Assembly (NCBI GenBank): GCA_001695595.3
Contig: MBPM02000010.1
Span: 124,001 to 188,000, forward strand
DNA from: Plasmopara viticola
Taxonomy: Eukaryota; Oomycota; Peronosporomycetes; Peronosporales; Peronosporaceae
Direction: 5' to 3'
DNA: 64,000 bases
In this document: positions 23,624 through 35,812 of the stretch, piece after piece
Layout: every line of letters starts with the position of its first letter
Numbering within the stretch: the stretch's first letter is position 1
Position numbers and translations under genes: made by a program
Notes under the pieces: model-generated
The model's input: the letters and a program-made list of their open reading frames with translations, nothing else
The model's database searches: none
Told to the model about the DNA's origin: nothing

Positions 23624-24239
23624 GATGTTTGCGTATCAGCCCTTGAACGAGGAGTTGTCAAACGGCAGGCCAACTCGAAAGTAATGAACCATTAGCAACA
23701 GCGAAGACAATGAACGAATGCACCCCGTTTGAACGCCGCGACACGTATCACTGCTTGACAGCGAAATGAGCCGCAAATGCCACCGTCTTTTTAAGCCGAT
23801 AAAAGTCGTTGAGTCTCTTAGGTACCGCGAGCTTTGCGTCCATCAGATGCGGAAAGTAAGAATCTCATTCGAAAGCGATTTGAAAGTTTCGGTCAGGGGT
23901 CCTCCCACATGGGCTTGAGAGTGACTACAATTTGCTACCAGATGTGTTTAGTTAATTAAGAGCCTTGTTCGGAGGAGGCGTGCGGGAAGATATACGACGT
24001 TCCGGTAAACGTCTATTTAATATTAGTGGTTCAAAGGAGATCGACGTGTGCGATAGTTTGCGGCTTTAAGACTTATTACCAAAGACAAATTGCTTTTTTA
24101 TCCCACCTTTAATTCTTTACATGCAATAGATTGTAGTCGGTCATTGAAAGCGGGACTCTCTTAAAATACATGTGTAAGCAAAGCGACATTAATTTTGACA
24201 AGTAATTGCAATGCATTAGAAGACACGCGCACGAGGCCC
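23624..24239. other. Short effector 5' flank, then unrecognised sequence
   Basis: The first about 110 bases match the upstream region of E1 and E2. From about 23,740 the sequence has no counterpart that I noticed in the window, so the duplicated effector unit is cut here. No gene is supported. Confidence 0.4.
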
Positions 24240-27200
24240 CGTCTACATCTATCGTTGGAATCAGCTTGACTCTTTTGGAAAAAAACGCCTTCAATCACCA
24301 TCTCAAGACTACAGACCTAAAAAATAGGTCATGCACTTAATCGCCCAATTTGTCACATGCCGCTACATAAAGCCGGGCTTAGCTAACTTTTAGTCAAAGA
24401 ATTTTAAATTGAAAGATACCGTCATGAGTATAGTCCTTGCCTAAAATTACATTAACAAATTAAGCTTATTTAAGTGTTATAGGAAAAAAAAAAGACATTG
24501 TTTTTGATCGACCTTTAAACTGCAATCTATCGGTCACGCCGGTTCTCATAAGACCGGATTTTGCTTCGAACGAACGTCATCATCGTGCACTCTTCCTCAA
24601 TACAAGAAAAGTGTGACCGCATCACATCTAGCAGTACTCGCAGTAAATTTTACGCCCACGCGAGTATATTTACTACCTGACCACCCCAAAGGTTTCGGGA
24701 TGGTTAGAACCATTTGTCGGGACGAGCAGTTTGCACTGATCGGACAACTTGCTGCATTCTGTAGGACTGAGAGGGCGACTGCAATTGCGGTTCATTCCGT
24801 TGTTAAGCCGCCAGATTGTGTCATGGCGTCCGAGCTCTACCATTAGTCTTTAATCGAGACCTCAGGCAACACAGGCAGCCTTGGCAGTACTTGTGTAAGC
24901 AGGTAGAGGCAACTTTATTCCTTCGGAGCGAATTTTCTTTGAACCTCTACTTCTAAGTTAAACTAAGGCGACCTTAATTACCTATTGTCAGGTGTGTGCG
25001 ACATTCAATCCTATTTCTTGGAGGCTGGGACAAATACCGAGCACTTACCCATTAGGGATTTCCACCGGAGTAATGTAAGTCTTGAGAAGGCGTTAAGGAA
25101 CAATCAAATGGATTTACAGCGATCATGCTATAGGACGGGGATGTGTCCATCTAAGGCAGTCCTGAAATTAAGAGCCTGTCTGTGGCTCTAATTCACTCAA
25201 AAAGCCATTCTTAAAGTCTCATTTACCGTAGCGTTAATATTTTTTTGCAAGTGGAACTTCATTTATAAGTTCTTAGGCTAATAGAGTTGACATTCCCATT
25301 TGTTGCACCACTCCTCGTACAATTTAATGTAGACGATTAATGGGCGACCTGACGGTAGGATGTAACAACATGTAAAGCAATTAGATACACTGAAAGTAGT
25401 GAATATAATGGGTCGTCAAGTAACGGAGAGACTCTTTCTTCAGGATGGACAATATCCAGTCCTATAGCGCATTATCCGTAGATCTATCAGGTCTCATCAA
25501 GCTTAGGTATTGCTGAGCAAAGCAGCATCTGCAGCTTCAGCTGCAACAAAGCAGGATAAATGATTTAAAGAGGGAGCAACGTAGTAGATCGTCATCTTGG
25601 TTAACGTAGATTTGCCAGCTAAGGCCACGCTTTTAAGTCACGAAAACAATAGGAGCGGTGTACCCTATTAACGGAGCCGTTGTCATGGGTGTGTAGTTAA
25701 TGCACACAATGGGAGCTCAGCCCCTGGGAGCTAGGCATCTTTCAATAGAAGATCCAGCTGAAGTAAGCTGATTATTGCACGCACAAGTGTACGAGATTAC
25801 GAAAAACTCTTTTGAGTCTCGGGGGACTCTGGCGCGTCGAGAAATTTTGTGCGCCAGCAAACATTTGCAGTCAGCCAAAATAGGATGGCTGGTGCTTTTT
25901 GAGAAGGGAGCGTGAACAACTTAGCTTTAGTTTGACGAGTTAGTGGGACAATTCTACATTCCAAGGGCAAGGATAGATCTGACTGTGAGATTATATGATG
26001 TCGAATGCACAAAGCTATTTCTTAGCCTTGACATTGACAAGTCTAACTATATTCTGGGCGTGTATTGAATTTTAGGAGAAATAACCTTAAATCGTACGGC
26101 GGGAAAGGTCATAAATATCAGCCGTTCAATTCCGCGCAACAAAGCTTTGGCAAGCCACGTTCTCGTCCCTGTTATGCGAACGGCGTTTGTCAAAAAAATG
26201 TGATCACGCATAGTTCCTTGGGCATCAGAACAAGAAGTAAAGCTATCATTAATGATACGCAGGACAGAAATCTAAAAGAAAGTGAAATCATTGTAGCTGT
26301 GAGCGATCGATAGTTCTTCCTAAGCAGTCTTCAATTCTTGCTGGGCGATCGCGATAACTTTGACTTCGGAAGTCCCGATACCACTCGTCATTCTTGTTTG
26401 AGTACCATGATTGTAGTATCAATAGGTCATGCTACGTCTAATGGTCAGCATTTACACCTTGGTTCAACATATCCGATAAAAAGACAGCGAGAAACTCTGC
26501 AAGGTAAGTAAATTGCAATATCCCTGAGTTGCAACCGAATGAAACAATCGACCGGTGTTGCTATACATTGTTGCAGACGGCTGATTTACTCCGGCATTAT
26601 GCGACAAACAGTCTATTATGGTCCGTGAAGTTCACAAAAAGCAGCAGGTCATCAACTGTGACTAAGATTTTTTTTACTTGCCTGAAGTTTTTTGCTGTAC
26701 CTACCATGTGTAATTAGATATCCAAATTTCATAATGGATAATCCGTCATTCTAGTCTTATATTTATGCTATTACGTTTCTGTCACGCGCAGCAAGACCTT
26801 TACTGGTTGGCGTCAACAACTGCAAGTTGTTTTTCAGCATTTCGGTCGCACTGATAGCACGGCTTCAAACGCCACGTTGATTAAAGCCTGGTCATGACCT
26901 AGTCCGTGCTATCATAATGCGATGTAGATAATTAGCGACTGCCTGTATTATTCTACACTATAGCAATACAGGAGTATCAATCTTTATGTCTTGTCTAATG
27001 ACAGATACAAAACAACGACCTATCAACAAGACTTACGACATGGTTGAATCCTGACCGGCTCTGTCGGGACTTGAAAAAAAATCATGGTAGCTACGAGTCA
27101 GCTTCTGATGAAGCACACCTTGATTTTAACATTTCAAATAATAATTGCTTCTTTGTCAATTGTTCCATCCCTGAACATAACAAATCATTGGAACTGCCAC

Positions 27201-28190
27201 GTGCTTTGTAAATTTGACCAATTTTACCTTTGAGGTACAGACAGACACAACAGCGAAAGCTCGATTGCTGCATCGTTTTTTGGTTTTATTATCAGGTATT
27301 TATGCCGAACATAGTCGAACAACGATGCCTATTTTTTGAAGCCTTGCTTTTAAATCCCAAGACGATGGTGATCCACCATAATCGCAATGGGAAGAAGTGT
27401 ATCTTGTACATAGAAATGGCCTAATTTCAAAAAGCTTCGTTTTTATCTTTGTTTCTCGTAGAGAAATAAGCTGCTGAACCTTTCGCGGAGATTGAGCTAG
27501 AGGCTTTAAGTGGTAACTTGGTTGATACGTAAACGCAGGTGCCTATTATGCGATAGGAACTGAGCCAATGACATTAAAAATTGCACAAAGTCAGGGAGTG
27601 GGTCCTAGCATGAGACAATTTTAAGGCTGAGTTGCACTTATTACTCGGACGTGAAGCGTTCTAAGGTGGGCAGATTTAAGCGCCCTACTAAAAGAAATTG
27701 AATTAAAGTGTTTTTTTACCTTTACACAGGAAGAAAACTGAACGGTCTCAGCTTATGAGGCGCACAAGAGTCTGCTCAAAAATTTAAATAATTGTTCCGA
27801 TACAATCCCATTATACCGAACAGCTTAAATTTAACGCAAGCAAGCATTGGTATTCCCTTCTTGGCTGGGGCCATTGATGTAGATACCTATATCGATGCGT
27901 GAGATCAGCCAAAGTTGGCATATTGGGGCATAGACACGGCAGTGGAGGAGTCATTGGCAAAAAGTAGTCCGACAAAGAGGTTGCTGGCGCTGTGTTGTAT
28001 CTTGTCAGCTAACTTTTAAAACTCTGAGACGTCGTACGGCCACAGATCCGTCCCAGCTATCGTTTTAGAAGTGCACGGCCTCAATATAGCTATAACTTAG
28101 CGAGCCAAACCCCTGAGTGTGCTGTAGCACGTCGATGACAGTTGTAATGTGTGTGAATTGAGGAGGAATGGGGATCTTTTTCTGGTACAA
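24240..28190 (-). repeat. Degenerate dispersed repeat R, copy R3 (inverted)
   Basis: This is the reverse-complement counterpart of R1 and R2 and forms the inner arm of block B. On the plus strand it holds the conserved pieces in reading order, including segments at 24,613-24,846, 25,950-26,050 and a SASDEA/NCSIPEHNKS segment at 27,100-27,190. Each is interrupted by stops. The plus strand of R3 (minus of R1) therefore looks like the original sense strand. No intact gene is present. Confidence 0.6.
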
Positions 28191-28276
28191 CACATTTCTT
28201 TTATAATGTCAAAAAATTGATAGCTTATACCAATAAATGAAATTGTAATTATGACATATTGCTCAATGTGGGCGTT

Positions 28277-29414
28277 TTAAGGAAGATTTGGCACACTGCG
28301 CGAGTGCTTTTCCGCGGAATCACTGCCCGTATCTTTTAGCCTATGCAAATTTGCACTAGCACATTGAGCTTTTAAATTATTTGAACTTGTACTAGAAAAA
28401 GTCGAAACCCTTTCATTTACTGCTAGTGGCGGCAATTGCCGCCGTTGTGCTCGGCTACTTGGCACTGGAGTAAGGAGCATCGATGACGGCGAAGCTTCAA
28501 GTCGCTGCGATGACTCACACATAAAAGTCACAAGTTAGCTCTTGCAAAACAACCTAAGCAAGCAATGCGTCACCTTTAAAGCTCTATTTCGAAGAAAGAC
28601 TTTCTCTAGTGCTTGAAAGCGCGTTTCTTCTTGATGCCGTAGAGTCAGCGCAGCAAGTTTTGCTTTCTTCGCCATCCCTCGTCGATGTTTTAATCGTTTC
28701 GGCGAAGTTAACTTATCAAATCTTGGAGTCTTTTCCTCTTTGAATTTTTTCAACTCTGCGAGATCTTCCTCAATGGATTGGGATTTAAAGATAGTGATTG
28801 ACTCGAGAATGAATCGTCGTCTTTCCATCGACAATTGCGTATTAATATCTAATGAACCTAAACTCTGGTGCTACAGTGACAAAAGAACTTCAGCTCAATC
28901 ATCTTCCACCATCAAATTATTGCCACAGTTGTACCTCCATTTTCTTCGTGAGCCGATGAAACATCACTTCATACTTGTGAGGCCTCGAATTAGTTTTGTG
29001 TCTTGTATGCGGTGTCAGAAAGTCCACAAACTCTTGAAAATCAATCTGGCCATTCGAGTCCTTGTCCAACTTGTTCACCATCTCTCTGATCTCGTCCGTG
29101 TCATTCACGAGACCAATCGATAGCATCGGATCCTCCAATTCTTCAATCGATATTGTACCCGACCCGTCCGAGTCCAGTGCGTTGAACCACTGTCGAAGCA
29201 TGCGCTTTTGTAAACCCGAAAATTGAAAACACGGCTGTTTGGCATGCTTGATGAGCCACGTGTTCTGATCAAAGTGCAACTGTTGCTCAAGTAGCGCACG
29301 ATGCTTGGCAGTTGTTGACGTGGGTTCCACTGTTTCTCGCTCAGCGTGTCTCCACCATTCGACCGGCTCCATCTGCTTCTTGGGTCTATCGACATTAGCC
29401 TTCGCCATCATCAT
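28277..29414 (-). CDS. Intact EF-hand calcium-binding protein, three exons (block B)
   Basis: Three exons give a continuous 334-residue protein: 29,414-28,935, 28,870-28,574 and 28,504-28,277. The introns are 64 and 69 bases long, begin GTACAA and GTGACG, end CTGTAG and TCGCAG, and are both phase 0. Without splicing the first frame would stop at 28,917. Two canonical EF-hand loops lie at residues 81-92 (DSDGSGTISIEE) and 117-128 (DKDSNGQIDFQE), with acidic or oxygen ligands at all expected positions, so calcium binding is likely. The N-terminus is basic and has no signal peptide. Exon 2 is rich in Lys/Arg and Glu and probably helical; exon 3 is Ser-rich and disordered-looking. The cellular role is unknown. 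It is divergent from the INTS4-like relic. Copies A and C are broken, so this is the only functional copy in the window. Confidence 0.8.
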
Positions 29415-29506
29415 CTATTTAGCGTCTTATTCAGCAGCAGCTCAACGGTTTTTCATAATTATACTTACTTACGCGTTACTTTTTAGACTCTTTCGTAATT
29501 CTAAAC
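29415..29506. promoter_or_regulatory. Shared bidirectional promoter region, block B
   Basis: These 92 bases lie between the ATG of the intact EF-hand gene (29,414, minus) and the original ATG of the INTS4-like relic (29,507, plus). The text aligns with 4,594-4,704 and 56,925-57,034 but is about 19 bases shorter. Since the EF-hand gene is intact, this copy may still be active in that direction. Confidence 0.5.
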
Positions 29507-32008
29507 ATGAAGCGGTGAGATGTGACCGCTTCTGGTGGCGACAGCGCCGAATCCGAGGCCGAAACAGCCATCAAACGGCCTCGCGTCTCTTCTCTGACGA
29601 ATGCTTTTTCCTATAAGGAATTTTTGAGTCTCCACCGTCCCAAATTGACTCTACTACACGAGTCTCAAGGACATCCCATGGCTGTACTGGATACCATCCA
29701 CAGAGTACAGTGGGCCCTCATTTACAGACTCGTCTTTTGCTTCAATACAGCACGAGTGCAGCTTCAATGGGTACCAAGACAACAGCGGCGATTGACTTTC
29801 TCTTTTCATTCTCACAAGAGAAGCAGTCACAGCCTACCACCCTGAACGAGAAAAAACCGTCTAAAGATGCCGGTGGAAACGGCACTATCGTCGTGGGTGC
29901 CATTGTGCGTGGTCTTCGACATCTCAACAGCTGTAGTTGAGCCGATGATCCAAGTGGATGCCATGGGCGAGCAGCTGATGCAATGTTTGAGTGTGGGGAG
30001 AGTTTCAAGCTCCGTCGCGAGATGCTACGGATCGTTGTCGACTGCCTCTTGTGTACCGAAAAGTTTGACCAATTAAAGGGTTTATTGCACACGTGCGTGG
30101 AAGATCACGATGCTGGCTAGCAGGCGATTTGTCTTGGGACGTATCTGAGATTGAATGACAGAGGACAGAACTTTGTTAGTGAGCCAAGGTCGCTCGACAA
30201 CGCAGCAGTCGAGCATTTTGATCGGCTGACAAGCTTTGTACTCTTTGCACAATGTGACGAGGTTCGAGTGGTTGCTGCTCAAGTGCTTGTGACGTTGGTT
30301 AAGTGGTGTCCACACTGTGAGGCAAAGAACAGTCGGTCTTTTCCATCGTCGGTAGCGGAAAAGGTCAAGCTTTGTCTACCAGAAAAGACTTTTTATGTCT
30401 TGTGTTTGGCGGCCAACGATGCGTCAAATCTAGTTCGAATGGAAGTGGTCCGACGTTCGCGTCAAATGGCTTGTGTGCTTGCGCCTGAAGTCGTGGAACA
30501 CGCTCTAGTCAAGACGCAGATTGATGAAGCTGCAGCGGAGCTGCCGCGGGAGACTGAAGGGATGAAGACGCGCCGCATGATGTCGAGTGGTGTGTTGTTA
30601 TCGATTTTGGAGGATGTGCACGAAGAGGTCGCTGCTGAAGCCTCGCGTACCATTGCTAGGTTGAGCGAAGTGGCTACAGCTTCTGGCAGTGGCCCAGCAC
30701 AGTGGAGTCAGCGAGTCTTGGAACGCACAATCACGGCACACTTTGACGTGCTTCCACGTGCAAGTAGATCAAGAACGTTGGTACTGCGTCAAGTATTTGT
30801 AACCTCTTAAGGTCGCTTGTTGCTGTGTCGACACAAGCTTGAATTAAAGACCGACTTTCCCATTTCTAGCACTGATTTAAGCTTTTTGCTGCGGATCTAT
30901 GACACGGAGTCTACTTATTAACAGCTGCTGACACCTTACACGCGCTGCAGTACTGTGACTTGTCGAGCACGTGGGTTGTCGAGCGGTTGGTTAACTACGC
31001 TTTAAAGGCAGCTACTTTGTTTAAGAGTTTTTTAGTCGATAACGAGGAAGGTGACAACACTTTGTCGAATGGTTGGAAACAACGAGTTCTTTCTGTAGAG
31101 CAAAATCTTGGAAATAAGGGCTCTAAGGTGTTGCAGGCCGATGTTGCCATGTTAGACCGCGTGAAACAAGAGGCTCACGGTCGAAATCATTTCGTGGCTT
31201 GCGTGTGCCAAGCCTTATTTAGCCACGTCGATGTCTCGGATGCAGACGGCACAAAGGCCAGTATGCTACAGGTATTACTTGTTCTTATCATGATCGATGT
31301 GGTGTGACTGGAACTAAAGCTATGATGCAGCTTATAATGCTCGGCCGTGTTGGACTTGTGCTTGCATCTGTGCATAAATCGAGCGATTATCTTCGTGTCA
31401 TTAAAATAGGAAGCAACACAGTTGCCGTGTCCAGTCATGGAAAGCAAGCTAAAGACAGAGAATGGACCTTACCCAAATTGCTCTCTGGCGTTAGCTCCTT
31501 AAATGAGAGTAAGCACGCATTCGTCGCGATTGTTCGAAAGACGTGGCCTACAGCCCTCATCAAAGCTAGACTTGCTCGCTGCACACCTGCAAAAAGCGAA
31601 GTTCGTGTTCGCTATCGCCGTTTATCGACAGTACATGCATCGTTTGCGGAACCAAATCCAAGTGTGCTTGTCCAGCCAGAGCCCCAAAAAACCGCGGCAA
31701 GTTGGCCGTATGAACAACGTATTCAGTTCGTTTTAAAGGATACGCGAGATGTTTCCCAAGTATACGTCAAAAGCACGCTTCCCAATGGTGACGTAGCGTA
31801 CCATCAAGTACCAGTAGGTTGTATCCAAACGTTGGGTCCACGCAAGCACTTGGTTGTCCACACGATAAAGCTGACAGTCTCACCATTTTCCGACCCAAGT
31901 GCGTTTTTTGTGGCTGTGTGTCTAAGTCATTTGATGCGTCCAGGAGGCATCAAGGCATGTGTGTATGTGTATTGTTCTGGAGCGATGAAGGAGCTAAAGT
32001 TTGAGTGA
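29507..32008 (+). pseudogene. Integrator subunit 4 (INTS4)-like gene, longest copy but broken (block B)
   Basis: Large open segments remain at 30,151-30,810 (219 codons), 30,960-31,307 and 31,304-32,008 (234 codons). The middle shows HEAT-like helical repeats (for example VRVVAAQVLVTLVKW and HEEVAAEASRTIARLS). The C-terminal part ends in the INTS4-like beta region, with QFVLKDTRDVSQVYVK, LVVHTIKLTVSPFSDP and GGIKACVYVYC. INTS4 scaffolds the Integrator RNA-cleavage module in the nucleus. The copy is broken by TGA at the fourth codon (29,516-29,518), a 1-base loss near 30,000, TAG at about 30,118, and a stop near 30,918. Introns probably explain some other gaps (a GTATTT...TTTCTAG candidate at about 30,794-30,870). 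The family assignment is from recognised patterns and is not certain. Confidence 0.6.
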
Positions 32009-32158
32009 ATATTTTCAGCAATTAAATACATCTGGTTCGACCAACACCACCACTCGAATCTACATCGAAATATTAGCTCGTGTTCGCGTATTGTAATCTC
32101 ACTGCACAAGCTCCACACTGAGGCATGTAGCAGCAAAATCGTCGACGGCGGGAGATCC

Positions 32159-33310
32159 TTAGTGATGAAAGAGCTCGTAAAAATAGATCGCTGATGCAAC
32201 ACTAACGTTGAGCGAGTCCACGCGAGTGTCCGTGTCTGTTGCTTGACCTTTGTCGAAAAAGAATGGGATTTGAGCCAAGTGGATTGAGACCAAGATTTTG
32301 CGCATACCTGGTATGGCCACAATGTCTTGGCAGCACGGACGGATGCTTTTACGAAGACCTCGATGCTCAATTTCCTGTTTACAGCAAAGTTTAAGCACAA
32401 GTCGAGTCTTTTGAATCGTATATCAGCGTCAAGGTACCATGACGAGGATCGTTGGCTGGTTATCAGCTGAGAGTTTTGTGGACGTGATGGAGTTGGGTCC
32501 ACTACTCGCGCCTACGATACGCCAACCAAGGTCGCTACTGATTGCCAGCACTTCATGAAGATTCCTTGCTCTCATGAGTCTATCCTATTGTGTACGTACG
32601 TTATTGGCATAAGAGGTCTGAACAGTTGAGAATGAAAACGTACGCCGGCGACTTAAACTTCCAGTGCACCGACGGAAGCTCGTGAGACAGCAGGAGACAA
32701 TGGAGCTTTCAACCTTATAACGACTTTCAAACAGCCCAAGAAATGTGCAGATCAAAGGATCGCTACAAAATTTTGGGGATCGTGAATTTCGTCGAGCATC
32801 AAAATCGCTGGGCTTCGTCTCGATCTAATTTTTGTACGTTAAGTAGTATACTTGGTTGTTTGCGCTCTTCGATACAAAAAAAAATTAATAAAATAAGGGT
32901 AATCGTGTAAATTATTGCTGCACTTAAACTAAAATTTGCACTACAGAATGAAGCGACAACAGAAAATATACTAGACATAATAATCGTTTGATTAATATTA
33001 TGATATTGTTACAACATTGTGCTGCTTGCTGTCCATGGATGTATGTAAAAGGCTCTTGGGGTCAAAACATCGTCGATTACTGACCCACACATGCGCGCGC
33101 TGCAAACTTGGCATTCTTCATGGCCACACCAAGTCCAGTAAGTTCTTTTTTTATGGTTTGCTGGAAAGCCTCCTCAGCCGTCGACTCAAGACAGCCGACG
33201 ATCTAGCCCTAGTCCTAATGAGTACTTACCTTTACTACCGCAATATAGCACTGAAAAGTTTGCCTAAGCTAGAAACACTTTTCATCGTCATCTCCACAAC
33301 AAGTTGAGCT
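32159..33310 (-). pseudogene. SpoU/TrmH-type RNA 2'-O-ribose methyltransferase relic (block B)
   Basis: This is the mirror counterpart of 1,640-2,628. The minus strand holds GLRKSIRPCCQDIVAIPG near 32,365-32,310 and VDSLNVSVASAI near 32,220-32,185, the two C-terminal SPOUT motifs. Between them a likely intron begins GTATGC and ends ACAAAG, which would join IPG to the VDSLN segment. The upstream half (33,310-32,400) has stops and shifts, including loss of the open frame in the region equivalent to the DPQN motif. It is convergent with the INTS4-like relic, 150 bases away. Both copies in the window are dead, so a functional copy should exist elsewhere if the organism still needs the enzyme. Confidence 0.65.
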
Positions 33311-34316
33311 CGAGTCTATAAGCAGAAACGAGCTTCAAAAGCCACTTAACCTTGGCCTTGACAATATAAAGTCGGCTCTCCAATTTCTATAAAGAAAGCA
33401 TCGTATGATGTACTGTTCATTGGGCTAAATCTTCCACTCTAGCTCGAAGGGGTCTACGCGATCCGCTAGTGGTCGACGCTGAGAAATGCACAGGAGCGTT
33501 TAAATGCGCGAATTTTTCATTCCATTGTGTCGGCTTATTACGCATTGGCAGAAAAAAATAGCCGGCTTCGCCAAATAGAAAGCTTATAGTACATTGAGAC
33601 CTCACGGCATCTATGGTCGTCCAATCGCCTATTTGGGTACTTTTCTTTTTTTGGACTCGTTTTTGCGCTTTAAGCATAAGTACGTATGCGCGTGATGCGC
33701 AGTACATACTGCACCCACACAACACATGCGCATCTGCATATATGTTATGTAAAGTGCGGATTACATAAGAAGACTTGCAGCATGTACAACATTGACGGTG
33801 TACAATAATTTCTGCAAAGTTGTACTATTCGCAATATTGTACTATATTTAGAATAGATTAATTTCCTAATCTCTTGACGCCGATAAATGCCTCTAAAGAA
33901 TAAAAACTCCATCAATTTTGCATCCGAGAACGTATTAATTGCTTAAACAACGACTTACCTTAGACCACTTTACGAGTAAAGGATGCCGTATGCTGGCTAT
34001 TACCGTAGACCCATTCAGAAATATCGAAAGGCACGAAAGAACAACCGCTTGCACAACGTAAGAGACGGCGATATTTGCAAATCAAAAAGAAATCGCAGTG
34101 TACCGTCGTTTTCGACAACGCAGACCTTTACAGCGAGCGGGCGTAGTTTGTACAGCTTATACTAACAACTTGACTTGTATGCGGGGTAGGTCTTTCGAGT
34201 TTTGGGCTCTCTTTGATGTGGTGCATTCGTTCTTTGTCTTCTTGCTAATGGTTCGTTACTTTCGAATTGAGCTGCCGTTTGACAACTCCTCGTCCAAGTG
34301 CTGATACACAAACATC
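33311..34316. other. Effector 5' flank of E4
   Basis: This is the mirror image of 712-1,640. Matching pieces include the stretch 33,660-33,950, which aligns with the reverse orientation of the E1 flank, and the last 100 bases before the E4 start. No independent gene is supported. Confidence 0.5.
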
Positions 34317-34778
34317 ATGAACTTCAGAGTCTTCAACGTCCTCTTCGTTGTCAGTCTCGTCGTGTGCAGCTCCACTTTTGCCAGTGCTGACGGCGACGTG
34401 GACGCCAACTTTAATGTCCATCAGAGTCGGCGTTTACCATCCAGACCAACGGGGTGGATTAAATCTATTTTACCTGGAAGAACGTCGAAAGTTGCTCGAA
34501 GTGGTGACGAGGCCACATCACCGATTTCTAATGGGCAAAAGGCTCTTGACAAGAAGGCTGCAGCAACCGCCAAATCCGCGCGAACGGCGGACGATGCTGC
34601 GGAAGCCGCAGAGTTAAACAAAATATCGACTGGAGAGATGCAAAGTTTTGCAAGGCAAGCGTCGGGTTTGTCAGTGAAGAAGAAAAGTTTAATGCGAAGG
34701 ATTTTACCCTATGCAGTTGGTGTCGGTTCTGCAGTCCTTGTCGCCATTCTAAGTGCGATCATTTATACGAAGACGTAG
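34317..34778 (+). CDS. Secreted RxLR-like effector candidate with C-terminal membrane segment (copy E4)
   Basis: This intact ORF predicts 153 residues. The signal peptide covers residues 1-24 with an ASA/DG cleavage site, and RRLP lies at 38-41. The segments GRTSKVA, SGDEATS and KSARTADDAA are shared with E1. A basic run (VKKKSLMRR) precedes a hydrophobic helix at about residues 130-149, followed by a short polar end YTKT. E1 and E4 occupy mirror positions at the outer ends of blocks A and B, so they are the two products of the block duplication. They differ mainly between residues 95 and 150, that is in the part expected to act inside the host. That the divergence is adaptive is only a suggestion. 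Confidence 0.8.
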   Translation: MNFRVFNVLFVVSLVVCSSTFASADGDVDANFNVHQSRRLPSRPTGWIKSILPGRTSKVARSGDEATSPISNGQKALDKKAAATAKSARTADDAAEAAELNKISTGEMQSFARQASGLSVKKKSLMRRILPYAVGVGSAVLVAILSAIIYTKT

Positions 34779-35553
34779 AACAAGACGTTTTTCGGTGTGA
34801 CAACAACGACTGTGAAAATCGACAAAATTATAGTGATCGCGATTGCAATGCACTCCTTTATGTCTGTACTGAATTTTTAATTTATCGGCTCGTTTCGATC
34901 GATTCAATTTATTGATTTTGAGACTGCACCCGATGTGTACTCACCTCACCGACTTCGTCTTCGACTTCGACTTCGTAAGCTTTACAGAGATAGCCTGATT
35001 TCTTCATATGGATCCGATTGCTGACACTCTTCTCAATCAGTATCCACCAATGCAAGTCATCTACTGCTCTGCTTCCATACACTTTGTTGGAACAGCTTGT
35101 GTCGAACTTACCAGTCACGCACACTTTGTGCATGTGCCTGCGGTAGAATGACACAGTACAGTCGGCACTACGCAACCAAGCGACAGGTTAAATGAAAGCT
35201 TTCCTTAAATCTATCATAACATCGTGTTATCCGTTCTCAATCTTGCCACAGCTTTTCCCTTCGCAAAATTGTGAGCACAGGTCGTGCTACCAGCAAATAT
35301 TATCCACATCAACGCAAAGTCGTGACGCAGCTTCTTTTCAAGAATTAGACAATTTGGCATGGCTGTCTTCCTCATTAAACTCCATCTGTCAGTCCAACGC
35401 TGATTATTTGACACCTTTCTGATTCGAAATCGAATTGCTGTCGTCAGACAATGCTCAAAAAATAATACGAAGAAATGTGTGTTATTGATAAGGACATGTT
35501 GTTGACGCAAATTAATATTTTTAATTGGGAGAATAGATAAAATATACTTTTTC
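34779..35553. other. 3' flank of effector copy E4
   Basis: The flank contains a short hexanucleotide tract (CTTCGA units, 34,953-34,978) and then a region to about 35,470 that aligns with 52,610-53,160 downstream of E5 and 63,380-63,680 at the right end of the window. Common points include the CACTTTGTGCATGTGCCTGC stretch near 35,120. Small ORFs here have no recognisable features. Confidence 0.5.
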
Positions 35554-35812
35554 TCTAAGGGAGCGCCTATAGCTACACCACCCCCTCCCTAGAGCTTCAC
35601 CCCCCTCTTTATGCTGACCAATCAAAGTACAGCTTCATATCTTCAGCCACCGCTTTTTCACAAATCTATAAGCGCCGGCAGATATTCCTGCCAAACCAAT
35701 TCTTCACATTATTTGTCATTGCTTTACCACGTAATTACTATGTCGAATTTCAAAAGAGCTTTTGTCTCCTAATAACTATCAATTGTTAATCTCCGTTTGC
35801 TTAAATTCTATC

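Noticed and set aside
28917..28934. Stop codon TAA as the end of the EF-hand gene
   Set aside because: It lies inside a 64-base intron. Splicing GTACAA...CTGTAG joins the frame without stops, and the same boundaries are preserved in copy A.
34348..34617. Plus-strand 89-codon ORF inside E4
   Set aside because: It is a shadow in another frame of the E4 gene, without a signal peptide or conserved motif.
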